DNA of 64,000 bases from JAAZKA01 sp034926225 (GTDB lineage: Bacteria; Bacillota; Clostridia; Oscillospirales; QAMX01): positions 62,001-126,000 of the forward strand of contig JAYFRF010000005.1 of assembly GCA_034926225.1 (NCBI GenBank), written 5' to 3'. Position 1 is the first letter of the stretch. Each line of letters begins with the position of its first letter. The notes under the pieces are model-generated. The model was not told the origin of the DNA, searched no databases, and was given only the letters and a program-made list of their open reading frames with translations. Position numbers and translations under genes: made by a program. Shown here piece after piece: positions 52,760-60,077 of this stretch.

Positions 52760-52788
52760 AGTATAATGGAAGTATACCCAAAACGCAA
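52760..52788 (-). promoter_or_regulatory. Promoter of the vanW-type operon
   Basis: On the minus strand TTGCGT (52788-52783), a 17-base spacer and TATACT (52765-52760), about 30 bases before the start codon. Confidence 0.65.
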
Positions 52789-52838
52789 GAGTTTCCTTTG
52801 TTAATTCTCTTATTGGACAGGTTTTTTGTGGAAATAAT

Positions 52839-52878
52839 ACATGGACGGAGTCGTCTTCTCAACTCCGCCCATGTATTC
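52839..52878 (-). terminator. Terminator of the aldo-keto reductase gene
   Basis: TACATGGACGGAGT pairs with ACTCCGCCCATGTA with one mismatch around a loop of about ten bases, directly after the stop of the reductase on the minus strand; T-rich sequence follows. Confidence 0.65.
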
Positions 52879-52895
52879 CCGCAAAGAAGGATGTA

Positions 52896-54032
52896 TTAAC
52901 CCTCGAACAAGGCTTCCGCGTTCTTCATGCGCTCTCTCACCGGCACCTCAAACGGACAATTCGCCTCACAGCTGCCGCAGCCGATGCACGCGGACGCCTT
53001 TGCCGCCAGTACGCGGTAGTGATCGCGCAGCGTTTGTGTCATATTGACCGCCGCGAGATCATACAGTCGGTTAACCGCCGCGATATCGATCCCTGCCGGA
53101 CACGGCAGGCAGTGGTTGCAGTACATACACTGCTCCTTTGCGGAAAAATGCTTCGACGCGCTAAGGATTGCCGTATAATCGCGCGCGTCTTCCCCGGAAT
53201 CGGAATAACCCGCGTTCTCCTGCACCTGCTCGGGCGATACGGCTCCCACAAGCGCCGCCGCCACGCCGGGGCGGTCAAGCGCATAGGATATGCATTGATA
53301 CGGCGTCAGCGCACGGTCAAAGGGTGAGGCCTTATCCGAGAGCAGAATCCCCGCCGCGAGGGCCTTCATCACCGTGATCCCCACACCCGCGCTCTCACAG
53401 GCTTCGTATAACGCCATACGTGTGCGGTCGATGCCCTGTCGCTCCTTTTTGAAGGTTTCCGGCTCGAACATCGCTTCAAGCTCCGTCCGTCCCTCGAGAA
53501 AATCGAATGCCGGATTGACCGAGAACATCAGCACGTCGATATACGGCACCGCACGTACGGCACAGATGGGGTTATGGCTGCTCATGCCGATGGCGCGGAT
53601 GACGCCCTCTTCCTTGAGCCGCTTCGCGTACGCGTAGACCGGCCCCGAGAGCACCCGGTCGAGATCGTCGTTGTCGTCGACATAGTGCAGCATCCCGATA
53701 TCGACATAGTCGGTGCGGAGCCTTTTCATGAAATCCTCAAAAAAGAACTTGCACTCGTCGATATCCCGCGTGCGGCTGTACTGCCCGTCTTTCCATGCCG
53801 CGCCGATGTGTCCCTGCAGGATCACCCGATCCCGCTGTCCCTCAAGAGCCGCGCCGATATGCGAACGCACCTCCGGCTCCGACATGAAAATATCGAAGAT
53901 ATTCATGCCCGTATCCAGCGCCGCGTTGACTACCGCGCGCACCTGCTCGGGCGATTTCCCCTGCAAATGCTCGCAGCCAAGGCCGACCTCCGATACCTTC
54001 ATTCCCGTTTTACCTAAGCTTCTGTACTTCAT
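52896..54032 (-). CDS. Aldo/keto reductase with C-terminal 4Fe-4S domain
   Basis: A 378-residue protein. Residues 1-280 form an aldo/keto reductase barrel (KYRSLGKTGMKVSEVGLGCEH at the start, DYVDIGMLHYVDD in the middle, AIGMSSHNP). Residues 290-375 hold two cysteine clusters, CMYCNHCLPCPAGID and CIGCGSCEANCPF, typical of ferredoxin-like 4Fe-4S binding. This fusion is common in anaerobes; the substrate is not known. It is encoded as a single gene with terminators on both sides. Confidence 0.9.
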   Translation of the reverse strand: MKYRSLGKTGMKVSEVGLGCEHLQGKSPEQVRAVVNAALDTGMNIFDIFMSEPEVRSHIGAALEGQRDRVILQGHIGAAWKDGQYSRTRDIDECKFFFEDFMKRLRTDYVDIGMLHYVDDNDDLDRVLSGPVYAYAKRLKEEGVIRAIGMSSHNPICAVRAVPYIDVLMFSVNPAFDFLEGRTELEAMFEPETFKKERQGIDRTRMALYEACESAGVGITVMKALAAGILLSDKASPFDRALTPYQCISYALDRPGVAAALVGAVSPEQVQENAGYSDSGEDARDYTAILSASKHFSAKEQCMYCNHCLPCPAGIDIAAVNRLYDLAAVNMTQTLRDHYRVLAAKASACIGCGSCEANCPFEVPVRERMKNAEALFEG

Positions 54033-54197
54033 ACCTTATTTTGCTCCTTTCGCGATGTGCGGCACACTTTCACTGTGCAGTGAATTGTCATATAGCAGAA
54101 GAGACATTCATTAAATCAGACTGTTGATTCTTGCAGGATTGTTTGAACCTCTGTTTTACTCCTGCAAGGTCCGCGAGTGGCTGCTCGAGGTTTTGCG

Positions 54198-54226
54198 TTG
54201 ACAACCGGCGGGACGCGTGGTATACT
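54198..54226 (+). promoter_or_regulatory. Promoter of the 54 kb membrane protein
   Basis: Consensus TTGACA (54198-54203), a 17-base spacer and TATACT (54221-54226). The rest of the gap 54033-54197 contains an inverted pair CTTGCAGGA / TCCTGCAAG (about 54129-54155), possibly the terminator or operator of a flanking gene. Confidence 0.85.
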
Positions 54227-54257
54227 GACGTGGTAATGTATGACGGAGGCAATGAAA

Positions 54258-55058
54258 ATGAATAAAAAGGGTACATTCTGGCTGATAATCGTTATTCTGC
54301 TTGGCGTTTGCGCAGGGGTGCTGCGCGGTATCGAAGTTTCCGCCCATTTTGACTGGGATACGGCGCTGTACGAGCCGTTCTCCACGGCGTTCGTGCTGCC
54401 GGTATACACGGCGCTGTCCATAGCGCTGATCGGCTTGCTCGCGCTGGCGAGAAGGGACCGCTTAACGGAGTTAACCGAAAGCTATCCGATCGGCGGCAAA
54501 ACCGGCCTGTTTGTGGCGGCGCTGGCGTCGCTAGCGCTGTGCGCGGCGGGACTGTGGAAGCTTTTCGAGGCGCTGACAACCCTGCGGGCGGTAAATATCA
54601 TCCTCGGCATCCTGACGGTTCTTGCGGGCGCGGTACTGCTGGCGCTCGCGAAGGCGCGGCTTGACCGGAAAGTGCCGGAGTATACGCGGTTCATCTCGTC
54701 GCTCGTAATCTTCTGGGGCTGCTTTCTGCTCGTCATCACCTATATGGAGCATCCCGTCGAGCCCGTTATCCGCAACTTCGCCTATGACATCCTTGCGTCG
54801 TGCTTCGTCGTCTTCGCGTTGTTTTACGAGGTCGCGCCTCTGTTCCGCAAGACGCGCCGATCAGCCGCCCTGTTCTTCACACTGGGTTCAGTATATCTGA
54901 CTCTCCTGACGATCGTCGGGCGGGTGGTCGCGTTCATGGCCTCCGGCGATTTGCGCAACCTGACGGACGCACCGTTCCGAATGATCGTGTTCGCCTGCGT
55001 GGGCGTGCTGCTGATGCAAAACGCAGCCGGTTTACTCGGCCGGGACGCGGGGCGTTAG
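54258..55058 (+). CDS. Multi-spanning membrane protein of unknown function
   Basis: A 266-residue protein with about eight hydrophobic helices and short loops; I recognise no family motif. ATG at 54258 (MNKKGTFW) has ACGGAGG at 9 bases; ATGs at 54240 and 54252 fit worse. Its stop overlaps the stop of the convergent glgB by 4 bases, so the two genes share their 3' ends without any terminator. Promoter at 54198 is strong. It might be a clostridial DUF-type inner membrane protein; no role can be assigned. Confidence 0.7.
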   Translation: MNKKGTFWLIIVILLGVCAGVLRGIEVSAHFDWDTALYEPFSTAFVLPVYTALSIALIGLLALARRDRLTELTESYPIGGKTGLFVAALASLALCAAGLWKLFEALTTLRAVNIILGILTVLAGAVLLALAKARLDRKVPEYTRFISSLVIFWGCFLLVITYMEHPVEPVIRNFAYDILASCFVVFALFYEVAPLFRKTRRSAALFFTLGSVYLTLLTIVGRVVAFMASGDLRNLTDAPFRMIVFACVGVLLMQNAAGLLGRDAGR

Positions 55059-56947
55059 GCTTTGCCCTTATACCGCAGATAAACCGTTGTCAGCGGCGGC
55101 ACATCCAGCGCAAGCGTCTGCTCCGTCAGGGTTTGTCCCGACGTGCGGTATTCGACAATGCTGTCCGGCGTTTCGCCGCCGAAGCGCTGCCAGTCGGTGT
55201 TGAATACGACGCGATAAACGCCCATACGCAGCTTGCGGATGGGGTAGGCCCGGAGGGGTGCGCCGGAGAAATTTGATACGGCGATGAGCGCGCGGCCGTC
55301 CGGGGCCACGCGCCGGAAGGAGACGGCATTGTGATCGGCGTCATCGGCGTTCAGCCAGTGAAAGCCCTTCCAGGTGAAGTCATCCTCCCATAGCGCCGGG
55401 TTGTCGAGGTAGAAGCGGTTTAATTCGGCGGTGAAGCGGTGCAGCGCGTCATGGGCGGGATACTTCAAAAGGAACCACTCCAGCGCGTTTTTATAATCCC
55501 ACTCACGGAACTGTCCGAATTCGCAGCCCATGAAGGTAAGCTTCTTCCCCGGATGCGCCATGACGAAGCCCAAAAAGGAACGCAGTCCGGCGAATTTCTG
55601 CTCGTAGGCGCCGAACATCTTGTCGATGAGGGATTTTTTGCCGTGGACGACCTCGTCGTGCGAAACGGGGAGGATGTAATGCTCGTTGAAGGCATACATC
55701 ATCGAAAAGTTTAAGGCACGGTGCTTGCCGCGGCGATAAAGCGGATCGGTCTGCACGTAATCGAACATGTCGTTGGCAAAGCCCATATCCCACTTGAGAT
55801 CAAAGCCCAGCCCGCCGTCCGCGACGGGCTTTGTCACGCCGGGATAGGAGGCTGATTCCTCCGCAATCATCAGCGCATGGGGATCCTCCTCGTGTACGGC
55901 GGCGTTGAGCTTTTTTAAGAACGCTTCGGCCTCCAGATTGATGTTGGTCCCGAGGCGGTTTGGCAGCCACTCGCCCGGGCTGCGGTCATAATCGAGATAG
56001 AGCATACTCGCCACGGCGTCGCAGCGCAGGCCGTCTACGTGATACTGCGTGACCCAGTAGACCGCGCTCGAGACGAGGAAGGATTCGACTTCGTTGCGGG
56101 CGACGTCGAAGAAGCGCGTGCCCCAGCCGGCGTGCTCCATGCGGTCCCGTCCCTGATATTCGTATAAAGGCTTGCCGTCGAATTCGTATAACCCGTGCGC
56201 GTCCTTCGGGAAATGCGCGGGTACCCAGTCGAGGATGACGCCGATGCCCTCCTCATGCAGGCGGTTGACGAAATAGGCGAAATCCTCAGGGCTGCCGTAG
56301 CGCGCGGTCGGAGCGAAGTAAGAGCAGACCTGATAGCCCCAGGAGCCGTCAAAGGGGTATTCCGTGATGGGCATGATTTCGGCGTGGGTATAGCCCATCC
56401 GGCAAAGATACGGCGCGAGAAGGTCGGCGATTTCGCGGTAGTTTAGGTAAGTATCGCCTTTTTCGTTGGGAAGATCGCCGCGGGTATGCCACGAGCCGAG
56501 GTGCAGCTCATAAATATTGATAGGACAGGGCAGCGTCCTGCCCCGGCGGGTGCGCATGACCTGCGTCCGATGGGCGCGCCATGCGTCGTCGGTGAAGGAA
56601 AACGACGGCTCATAGAGGATGGACGCCGTTTTTTGCAGCGTTTCCCCGTAAAACGCGTAGGGATCGGCCTTCAGGCGGCCGTCCAGGCAGTATTTATACC
56701 GGCGGCGGTCCGGCGGGAAGCGGTCGAGCTCGGTACACAGCTCCCAAACGCCGCCCTCCGTGATGCGAGTCATGGGGTCTTGCGCTTTATCCCAATTATT
56801 AAAGTCACCCGCGACGGTGACGTCCGCCGCGTTCGGCGCCCAGACGCGGAAAACGACGGTGTTGTCCTCGATGTGCGCACCCAGGAGTTCCCAGGCTCGG
56901 TAATTGGTACCCTGGTGGAATAAATAAATCGGTAAATTGTTCTGCAT
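55055..56947 (-). CDS. glgB: 1,4-alpha-glucan branching enzyme
   Basis: A 630-residue GH13 enzyme that forms alpha-1,6 branches in glycogen. N-terminal CBM48 domain (about 20-110, with FRVWAPNAADVTVAGDFNNW), catalytic barrel with DGLRCDAVASMLYLDY (nucleophile Asp), AEESASYPGVT (acid/base Glu) and LPVSHDEVVHGKKSLIDKM, then the C-terminal beta domain. ATG at 56947 follows AAAGGAGGG; the longer frame overlaps the promoter. No other glycogen genes lie in the window, so it stands apart from a glg operon. Confidence 0.95.
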   Translation of the reverse strand: MQNNLPIYLFHQGTNYRAWELLGAHIEDNTVVFRVWAPNAADVTVAGDFNNWDKAQDPMTRITEGGVWELCTELDRFPPDRRRYKYCLDGRLKADPYAFYGETLQKTASILYEPSFSFTDDAWRAHRTQVMRTRRGRTLPCPINIYELHLGSWHTRGDLPNEKGDTYLNYREIADLLAPYLCRMGYTHAEIMPITEYPFDGSWGYQVCSYFAPTARYGSPEDFAYFVNRLHEEGIGVILDWVPAHFPKDAHGLYEFDGKPLYEYQGRDRMEHAGWGTRFFDVARNEVESFLVSSAVYWVTQYHVDGLRCDAVASMLYLDYDRSPGEWLPNRLGTNINLEAEAFLKKLNAAVHEEDPHALMIAEESASYPGVTKPVADGGLGFDLKWDMGFANDMFDYVQTDPLYRRGKHRALNFSMMYAFNEHYILPVSHDEVVHGKKSLIDKMFGAYEQKFAGLRSFLGFVMAHPGKKLTFMGCEFGQFREWDYKNALEWFLLKYPAHDALHRFTAELNRFYLDNPALWEDDFTWKGFHWLNADDADHNAVSFRRVAPDGRALIAVSNFSGAPLRAYPIRKLRMGVYRVVFNTDWQRFGGETPDSIVEYRTSGQTLTEQTLALDVPPLTTVYLRYKGKA

Positions 56948-56977
56948 TCGAAAACGGCCCTCCTTTTCCTGCTCCTG

Positions 56978-57007
56978 ATTATACCATCGAAGGGAAAGCC
57001 TTGTCAA
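56978..57007 (-). promoter_or_regulatory. Promoter of glgB
   Basis: On the minus strand TTGACA (57007-57002), an 18-base spacer and TATAAT (56983-56978), both consensus, about 30 bases before the start codon. Confidence 0.85.
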
Positions 57008-57061
57008 GTACACGCATGTGCCGGCGGCATCCGTACGGCGTTTTGAAAGGATAATAAGATC

Positions 57062-58279
57062 ATGGCCCAAAGAAACTATCCCGTTGTCACCATCACCGCA
57101 AAGGCGGAGCGCTCCATTCTGTCCGGGCATCCGTGGATATACGATACCGAAATCACGGAGGCGCCGGAGGTCACGCCGGGCGCGCTTGTTGACGTCCGGG
57201 CCCCGAAGGGCGCGTACCTCGGCACGGGATTCTTCAGCCCCGCGTCGAAGATTCGCGTACGGCTACTGTCGCGCAACGCAAACGACCGCTTTGACGAAGC
57301 CTTCTTCCGGCGGCGCATCCGCTATGCGTGGGAGTACCGCAAGACCGTCATGCGCGGCGATACGGACGCGTGCCGCGTCATTTTCGGCGAGGCGGACAGC
57401 CTCCCGGGCTTAACCGTCGACCGCTACGGGGACATTCTAGTGACGCAAACGCTGTCGGTGGGGATAGAAAAATTAAAAGATGTTCTGTTTCCGCTTTTAA
57501 GCGAGGTGCTGGAAGCGGACGGCGCGCATATCGCGGGGATTTACGAGCGCAACGACGTCGCTATACGCAAGTTGGAAGGACTTTCGGAAGGAAAGGGCTG
57601 GTATCCGCTTGCGGGGAAGCCCTTCCCCGCGTCTCCGGTGACCGAGATTTCGGAGAACGGGATAAAATACATGGTCGATGTGGAAAACGGCCAAAAAACG
57701 GGGTTTTTCCTCGATCAGAAGTATAACCGCACCGCCGTGGCGAGAATCGCGCGGGGAAAGCGCGTACTCGACTGCTTTACGCATACGGGCACCTTTGCGC
57801 TGAATGCGGCCTTAGGCGGCGCCGAAAAGGTAACCGCCGTGGATATCTCCGAGGAGGCGGTCGGGCTTGCGCGGGAGAACGCCCGGCGCAACGGCGTTAC
57901 GATGGACGTGCTCTGTGAAAACGTGTTTGACCTGCTGCCGAGACTTGTCCGGGAGGGCAAGCAGCCGTACGACCTCATCATCCTCGACCCGCCGGCCTTC
58001 ACGAAGTCGCGCCGCACAGCGGACGACGCGGAGCGCGGCTATCGCGAGATCAACTACCGCGCGATGAAGCTCTTACCCCGGGGCGGGTACCTCGCGACTT
58101 GTTCCTGCTCGCATTTTATGGAGAAGGAACGCTTTGAGCGAGTCATCGCGGCGGCGGCGCTGGATGCCGAGGTATCCTTAAAGCTGATCGAAGCGAGGGG
58201 CGCGTCCCCCGACCATCCGGTGCTCGTCGGCGTGCCGGAGACGGAGTATCTGAAGTTTAACCTGTATCAGGTGGTGTGA
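57062..58279 (+). CDS. rlmI: Class I SAM-dependent rRNA methyltransferase (RlmI-like)
   Basis: A 405-residue protein. N-terminal PUA domain (about 1-80, with ILSGHPWIYDTEI), then a Rossmann methyltransferase: VDVENGQKTGFFLDQKYNR (about 200-218), DCFTHTGTFALNAALGG (about 238-254), and LILDPPAFTKSRR with the DPPAF catalytic motif. RlmI methylates C1962 of 23S rRNA to m5C in E. coli; the same family is widespread. Divergent from glgB. Its last 24 to 80 bases are duplicated twice downstream at 58927 and 59527, between inserted cargo genes. The last residues are ETEYLKFNLYQVV. Confidence 0.9.
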   Translation: MAQRNYPVVTITAKAERSILSGHPWIYDTEITEAPEVTPGALVDVRAPKGAYLGTGFFSPASKIRVRLLSRNANDRFDEAFFRRRIRYAWEYRKTVMRGDTDACRVIFGEADSLPGLTVDRYGDILVTQTLSVGIEKLKDVLFPLLSEVLEADGAHIAGIYERNDVAIRKLEGLSEGKGWYPLAGKPFPASPVTEISENGIKYMVDVENGQKTGFFLDQKYNRTAVARIARGKRVLDCFTHTGTFALNAALGGAEKVTAVDISEEAVGLARENARRNGVTMDVLCENVFDLLPRLVREGKQPYDLIILDPPAFTKSRRTADDAERGYREINYRAMKLLPRGGYLATCSCSHFMEKERFERVIAAAALDAEVSLKLIEARGASPDHPVLVGVPETEYLKFNLYQVV

Positions 58280-58326
58280 GCGGATCGGTTCTATAGGGAT
58301 GATTTGCAGTATTTATATAACAGGAA
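58198..58326 (+). repeat. Tail repeat B, copy 1 (native 3' end of rlmI plus leader)
   Basis: Covers the last 82 bases of rlmI and about 47 bases after the stop, ending GATTTGCAGTATTTATATAA before the first cargo gene. It aligns with 58927-59056 nearly base for base and, from TGAAGTTTAACC on, with 59527-59603. Confidence 0.85.
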
Positions 58327-58893
58327 GTGCTTTTTTTGAGTGTTTGTACTTTTATTGCTGCTGATATTTGTTTGAGTGAAATAAAAAATCCTCATTACAA
58401 AATGCTTTCCATAAACGAAGCATTAGATATGGGGCTGGAAATAGATCAAAGCCTTTTGGATGGTGAAATTGATAAAAATGCTCCGGATGTAATCCTTTGG
58501 AGTGATTTTGAACTGTTTATTGATAATAAAAAAGTATTTGATGGGAATGCAGCAGATAATTTTGCGTTGTTAACAATGAATGACACCTTACAGTATTGTG
58601 ATAAACTATTTGGGGTCTATATTGAATGGCATTACTTCACTGAAGAACGTGCAAAGGCAATTATTGATTATATCAGAAATTTCCTCACTCAAACAGAATG
58701 TATTGAAATATGGAACGTGTGGCTTTCTGATTATGACCCTCCAAAAAACAAGATAACGACAGTTAATATCAAAGATTTACAGCCGTATCACATTAAACAG
58801 ATATATGAGTACAATCCCTGGGACAATGAATCAATCGCAGATACTTATGGATATGATACTCCCATTCACCATTGTTTAAGGATTGTAGTATAG
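58327..58893 (+). CDS. AT-rich cargo ORF of unknown function
   Basis: An ORF of up to 188 codons starting GTG at 58327; a TTG at 58336 and later starts are possible because the ribosome site (AGGA at 58322-58325) is weak. The protein is acidic and soluble, with no motif I recognise; it has aromatic-rich segments (FGVYIEWHYFTEERAKAIIDY, with EWHYFTEERAKAIIDY near 98-113). Strongly AT-rich relative to rlmI. It sits between tail copies 1 and 2 and ends close to TAATGATCATTA at 58905. Its size and style recall hypothetical proteins of gene cassettes. Confidence 0.6.
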   Translation: MLFLSVCTFIAADICLSEIKNPHYKMLSINEALDMGLEIDQSLLDGEIDKNAPDVILWSDFELFIDNKKVFDGNAADNFALLTMNDTLQYCDKLFGVYIEWHYFTEERAKAIIDYIRNFLTQTECIEIWNVWLSDYDPPKNKITTVNIKDLQPYHIKQIYEYNPWDNESIADTYGYDTPIHHCLRIVV

Positions 58894-58904
58894 AGGAAGG
58901 AATC

Positions 58905-58916
58905 TAATGATCATTA
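58905..58916 (+). repeat. Right-end palindrome of the first rlmI cargo unit
   Basis: TAATGATCATTA is perfectly palindromic, followed by TGCGATAACAGGGCG, where tail copy 2 begins. It differs by one base from the motif at 6283 and 60012. Confidence 0.5.
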
Positions 58917-58926
58917 TGCGATAACA

Positions 58927-59056
58927 GGGCGCGTCCTCCGACCATCCGGTGCTCGTCGGCGTGCAGGAAGACGGAGTATCTGAAGTTTAACCTATATCAG
59001 GTGGTGTGAGCGTATCGGCTCTATAAGGATGATTTACAACTTTTTATATTAAGTGA
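58927..59056 (+). repeat. Tail repeat B, copy 2 (detached rlmI 3' end)
   Basis: Aligns with 58198-58326 with few mismatches and one extra base (GCAGGAAGACGG against GCCGGAGACGG), which shifts the upstream frame. The final codons TATCTGAAGTTTAACCTATA then CAGGTGGTGTGA still encode YLKFNLYQVV and stop; CTG in copy 1 is CTA here. Confidence 0.85.
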
Positions 59057-59065
59057 GGCGGAAAA

Positions 59066-59521
59066 ATGGCAGCGTGTGCTATATGCAATATTATTGATTA
59101 TTTGCATGGAAAAGAAAAAGATTTCTTTATTATGGAACTTGAAACAGGTTATGCCGTTGTCAGTAATCGTTGGCAATATTTCAAAGGATACACGTTGTTT
59201 GTATGTAAAAAGTGCGTCAGCGAGTTGCACGAGCTCCCTGTTGACTACAGACAAAAATATTTACTTGAAATGTCCTATGTGGCACAAGCAGTGTTTAACG
59301 CGTTTAAGCCTAATAAGCTGAATTATGAATTGCTTGGTAATAGGTGTGGTCATTTGCATTGGCACATTATCCCGCGTTATGGAACAGACCCTAAACCGAA
59401 TAAACCGATATGGGAAATTGATCGTAACATTTTTGATAACAAAATATTGGATAGTGGAATTGAAGCAAAAGAAATACGGGACAGAATTCTTTTAGAACTA
59501 CAAAAAATTTTAAATTCTTGA
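59066..59521 (+). CDS. HIT family protein
   Basis: A 151-residue protein with the histidine triad HLHWHII (near residues 97-103, within GHLHWHIIPRY), the catalytic site of HIT nucleotide hydrolases and transferases. N-terminal CAICNIIDYLHGKEKDF with CxxC and a later CKKC suggest a zinc site. ATG at 59066 follows GAGGCGG. The gene is AT-rich and located between tail copies 2 and 3 of the rlmI 3' end. Substrate unknown. HIT genes are frequent single accessory genes in gut bacteria. Confidence 0.85.
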   Translation: MAACAICNIIDYLHGKEKDFFIMELETGYAVVSNRWQYFKGYTLFVCKKCVSELHELPVDYRQKYLLEMSYVAQAVFNAFKPNKLNYELLGNRCGHLHWHIIPRYGTDPKPNKPIWEIDRNIFDNKILDSGIEAKEIRDRILLELQKILNS

Positions 59522-59526
59522 CTTTT

Positions 59527-59603
59527 TGAAGTTTAACCTTTATCAGGTGGTGTGAACGGATTTACTTTATAAGAATGATTTGCAGGATTTATATTCTGGA
59601 GGT
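59527..59603 (+). repeat. Tail repeat B, copy 3 (short)
   Basis: TGAAGTTTAACC at 59527, then TTTATCAGGTGGTGTGAACGG, encoding KFNLYQVV and stop as in rlmI, followed by the leader GAATGATTTGCAGGATTTATATT. The Leu codon is CTT here, CTG in copy 1 and CTA in copy 2. It begins directly behind the HIT stop codon. Confidence 0.85.
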
Positions 59604-59609
59604 AAAGCT

Positions 59610-60014
59610 ATGAACATAGTGTACAAAGACGTAAAGAATTTTCAATCTAGGGATTTGCAGAAATTATTTTTGTCTGTGGAATGGTCTTCTGGGCATTATC
59701 CTGAAAAACTTGTTATTTCTATGGAAAATTCCGATTCGGTGTTTACTGCGTGGGACGATGATAAACTTATAGGTCTTATAAATGCTTTAGATGATGGCAT
59801 TATGACTGCCTATGTGCATTATTTACTTGTCAATCCCTTGTATCACGGTAACGGTATCGGAAAAGAATTAGTTCGGTTGATGTTGGAAAAATATAAAGAT
59901 TATTTGCGAATTGTATTGATTGCCTACGATAAGGAAGTCGGTTTTTACGAGCATTGCGGCTTTACTGTTGGTGAAGAAAAGACACCAATGTTTATAACAT
60001 CTCTCTGGACTTAA
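59610..60014 (+). CDS. GNAT family N-acetyltransferase
   Basis: A 134-residue compact GNAT protein. After YVHYLLVNPLYHGNGIGKEL comes the acetyl-CoA loop HGNGIGKE near 75-82, and the C-terminal VGFYEHCGFTVGEEKTP is the usual last strand. GGAGG (59599-59603) supports ATG at 59610 rather than 59580. AT-rich cargo behind tail copy 3; ends near TAATGAGCATTA at 60012. Substrate not determinable. Confidence 0.85.
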   Translation: MNIVYKDVKNFQSRDLQKLFLSVEWSSGHYPEKLVISMENSDSVFTAWDDDKLIGLINALDDGIMTAYVHYLLVNPLYHGNGIGKELVRLMLEKYKDYLRIVLIAYDKEVGFYEHCGFTVGEEKTPMFITSLWT

Positions 60015-60023
60015 TGAGCATTA
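60012..60023 (+). repeat. Right-end palindrome of the last rlmI cargo unit
   Basis: TAATGAGCATTA overlaps the GNAT stop codon and is followed by TGCGATAACAAGGCG. The 12-mer is identical to that at 6283-6294 near an unrelated gene. Confidence 0.5.
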
Positions 60024-60033
60024 TGCGATAACA

Positions 60034-60064
60034 AGGCGGGTATCCAAAATAAAGGATACCCGCC
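60034..60064. terminator. Terminator between cargo region B and the ECF operon
   Basis: GGCGGGTATCC pairs perfectly with GGATACCCGCC around AAAATAAA. It lies between the convergent ends of the GNAT gene and the DUF4430 lipoprotein gene. Confidence 0.75.
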
Positions 60065-60077
60065 CTCAAATATATCT

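Larger units (their letters stand above)
58280..60030 (+). mobile_element. Candidate cassette-like insertion region B behind rlmI
   Basis: Three AT-rich cargo genes (unknown ORF, HIT, GNAT) lie in a row behind GC-rich rlmI. Each is introduced by a copy of the rlmI 3' end and leader (58198, 58927, 59527). The first and last cargo genes end with TAATGAKCATTATGCGATAACA followed by GGCG or GGGCG. The HIT gene instead runs straight into the third tail copy. The region is closed by the terminator at 60034. No recombinase or inverted terminal repeats are seen. Mobility is inferred, chiefly from the same structure at 5 kb. Confidence 0.5.

Noticed and set aside
58900..58935. Integron attC site at the cargo junctions
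   Set aside because: TGCGATAACA followed by GGGCG slightly recalls attC, but no RYYYAAC/GTTRRRY pair with internal L boxes could be found at the four right ends, and no integron integrase is in the window.
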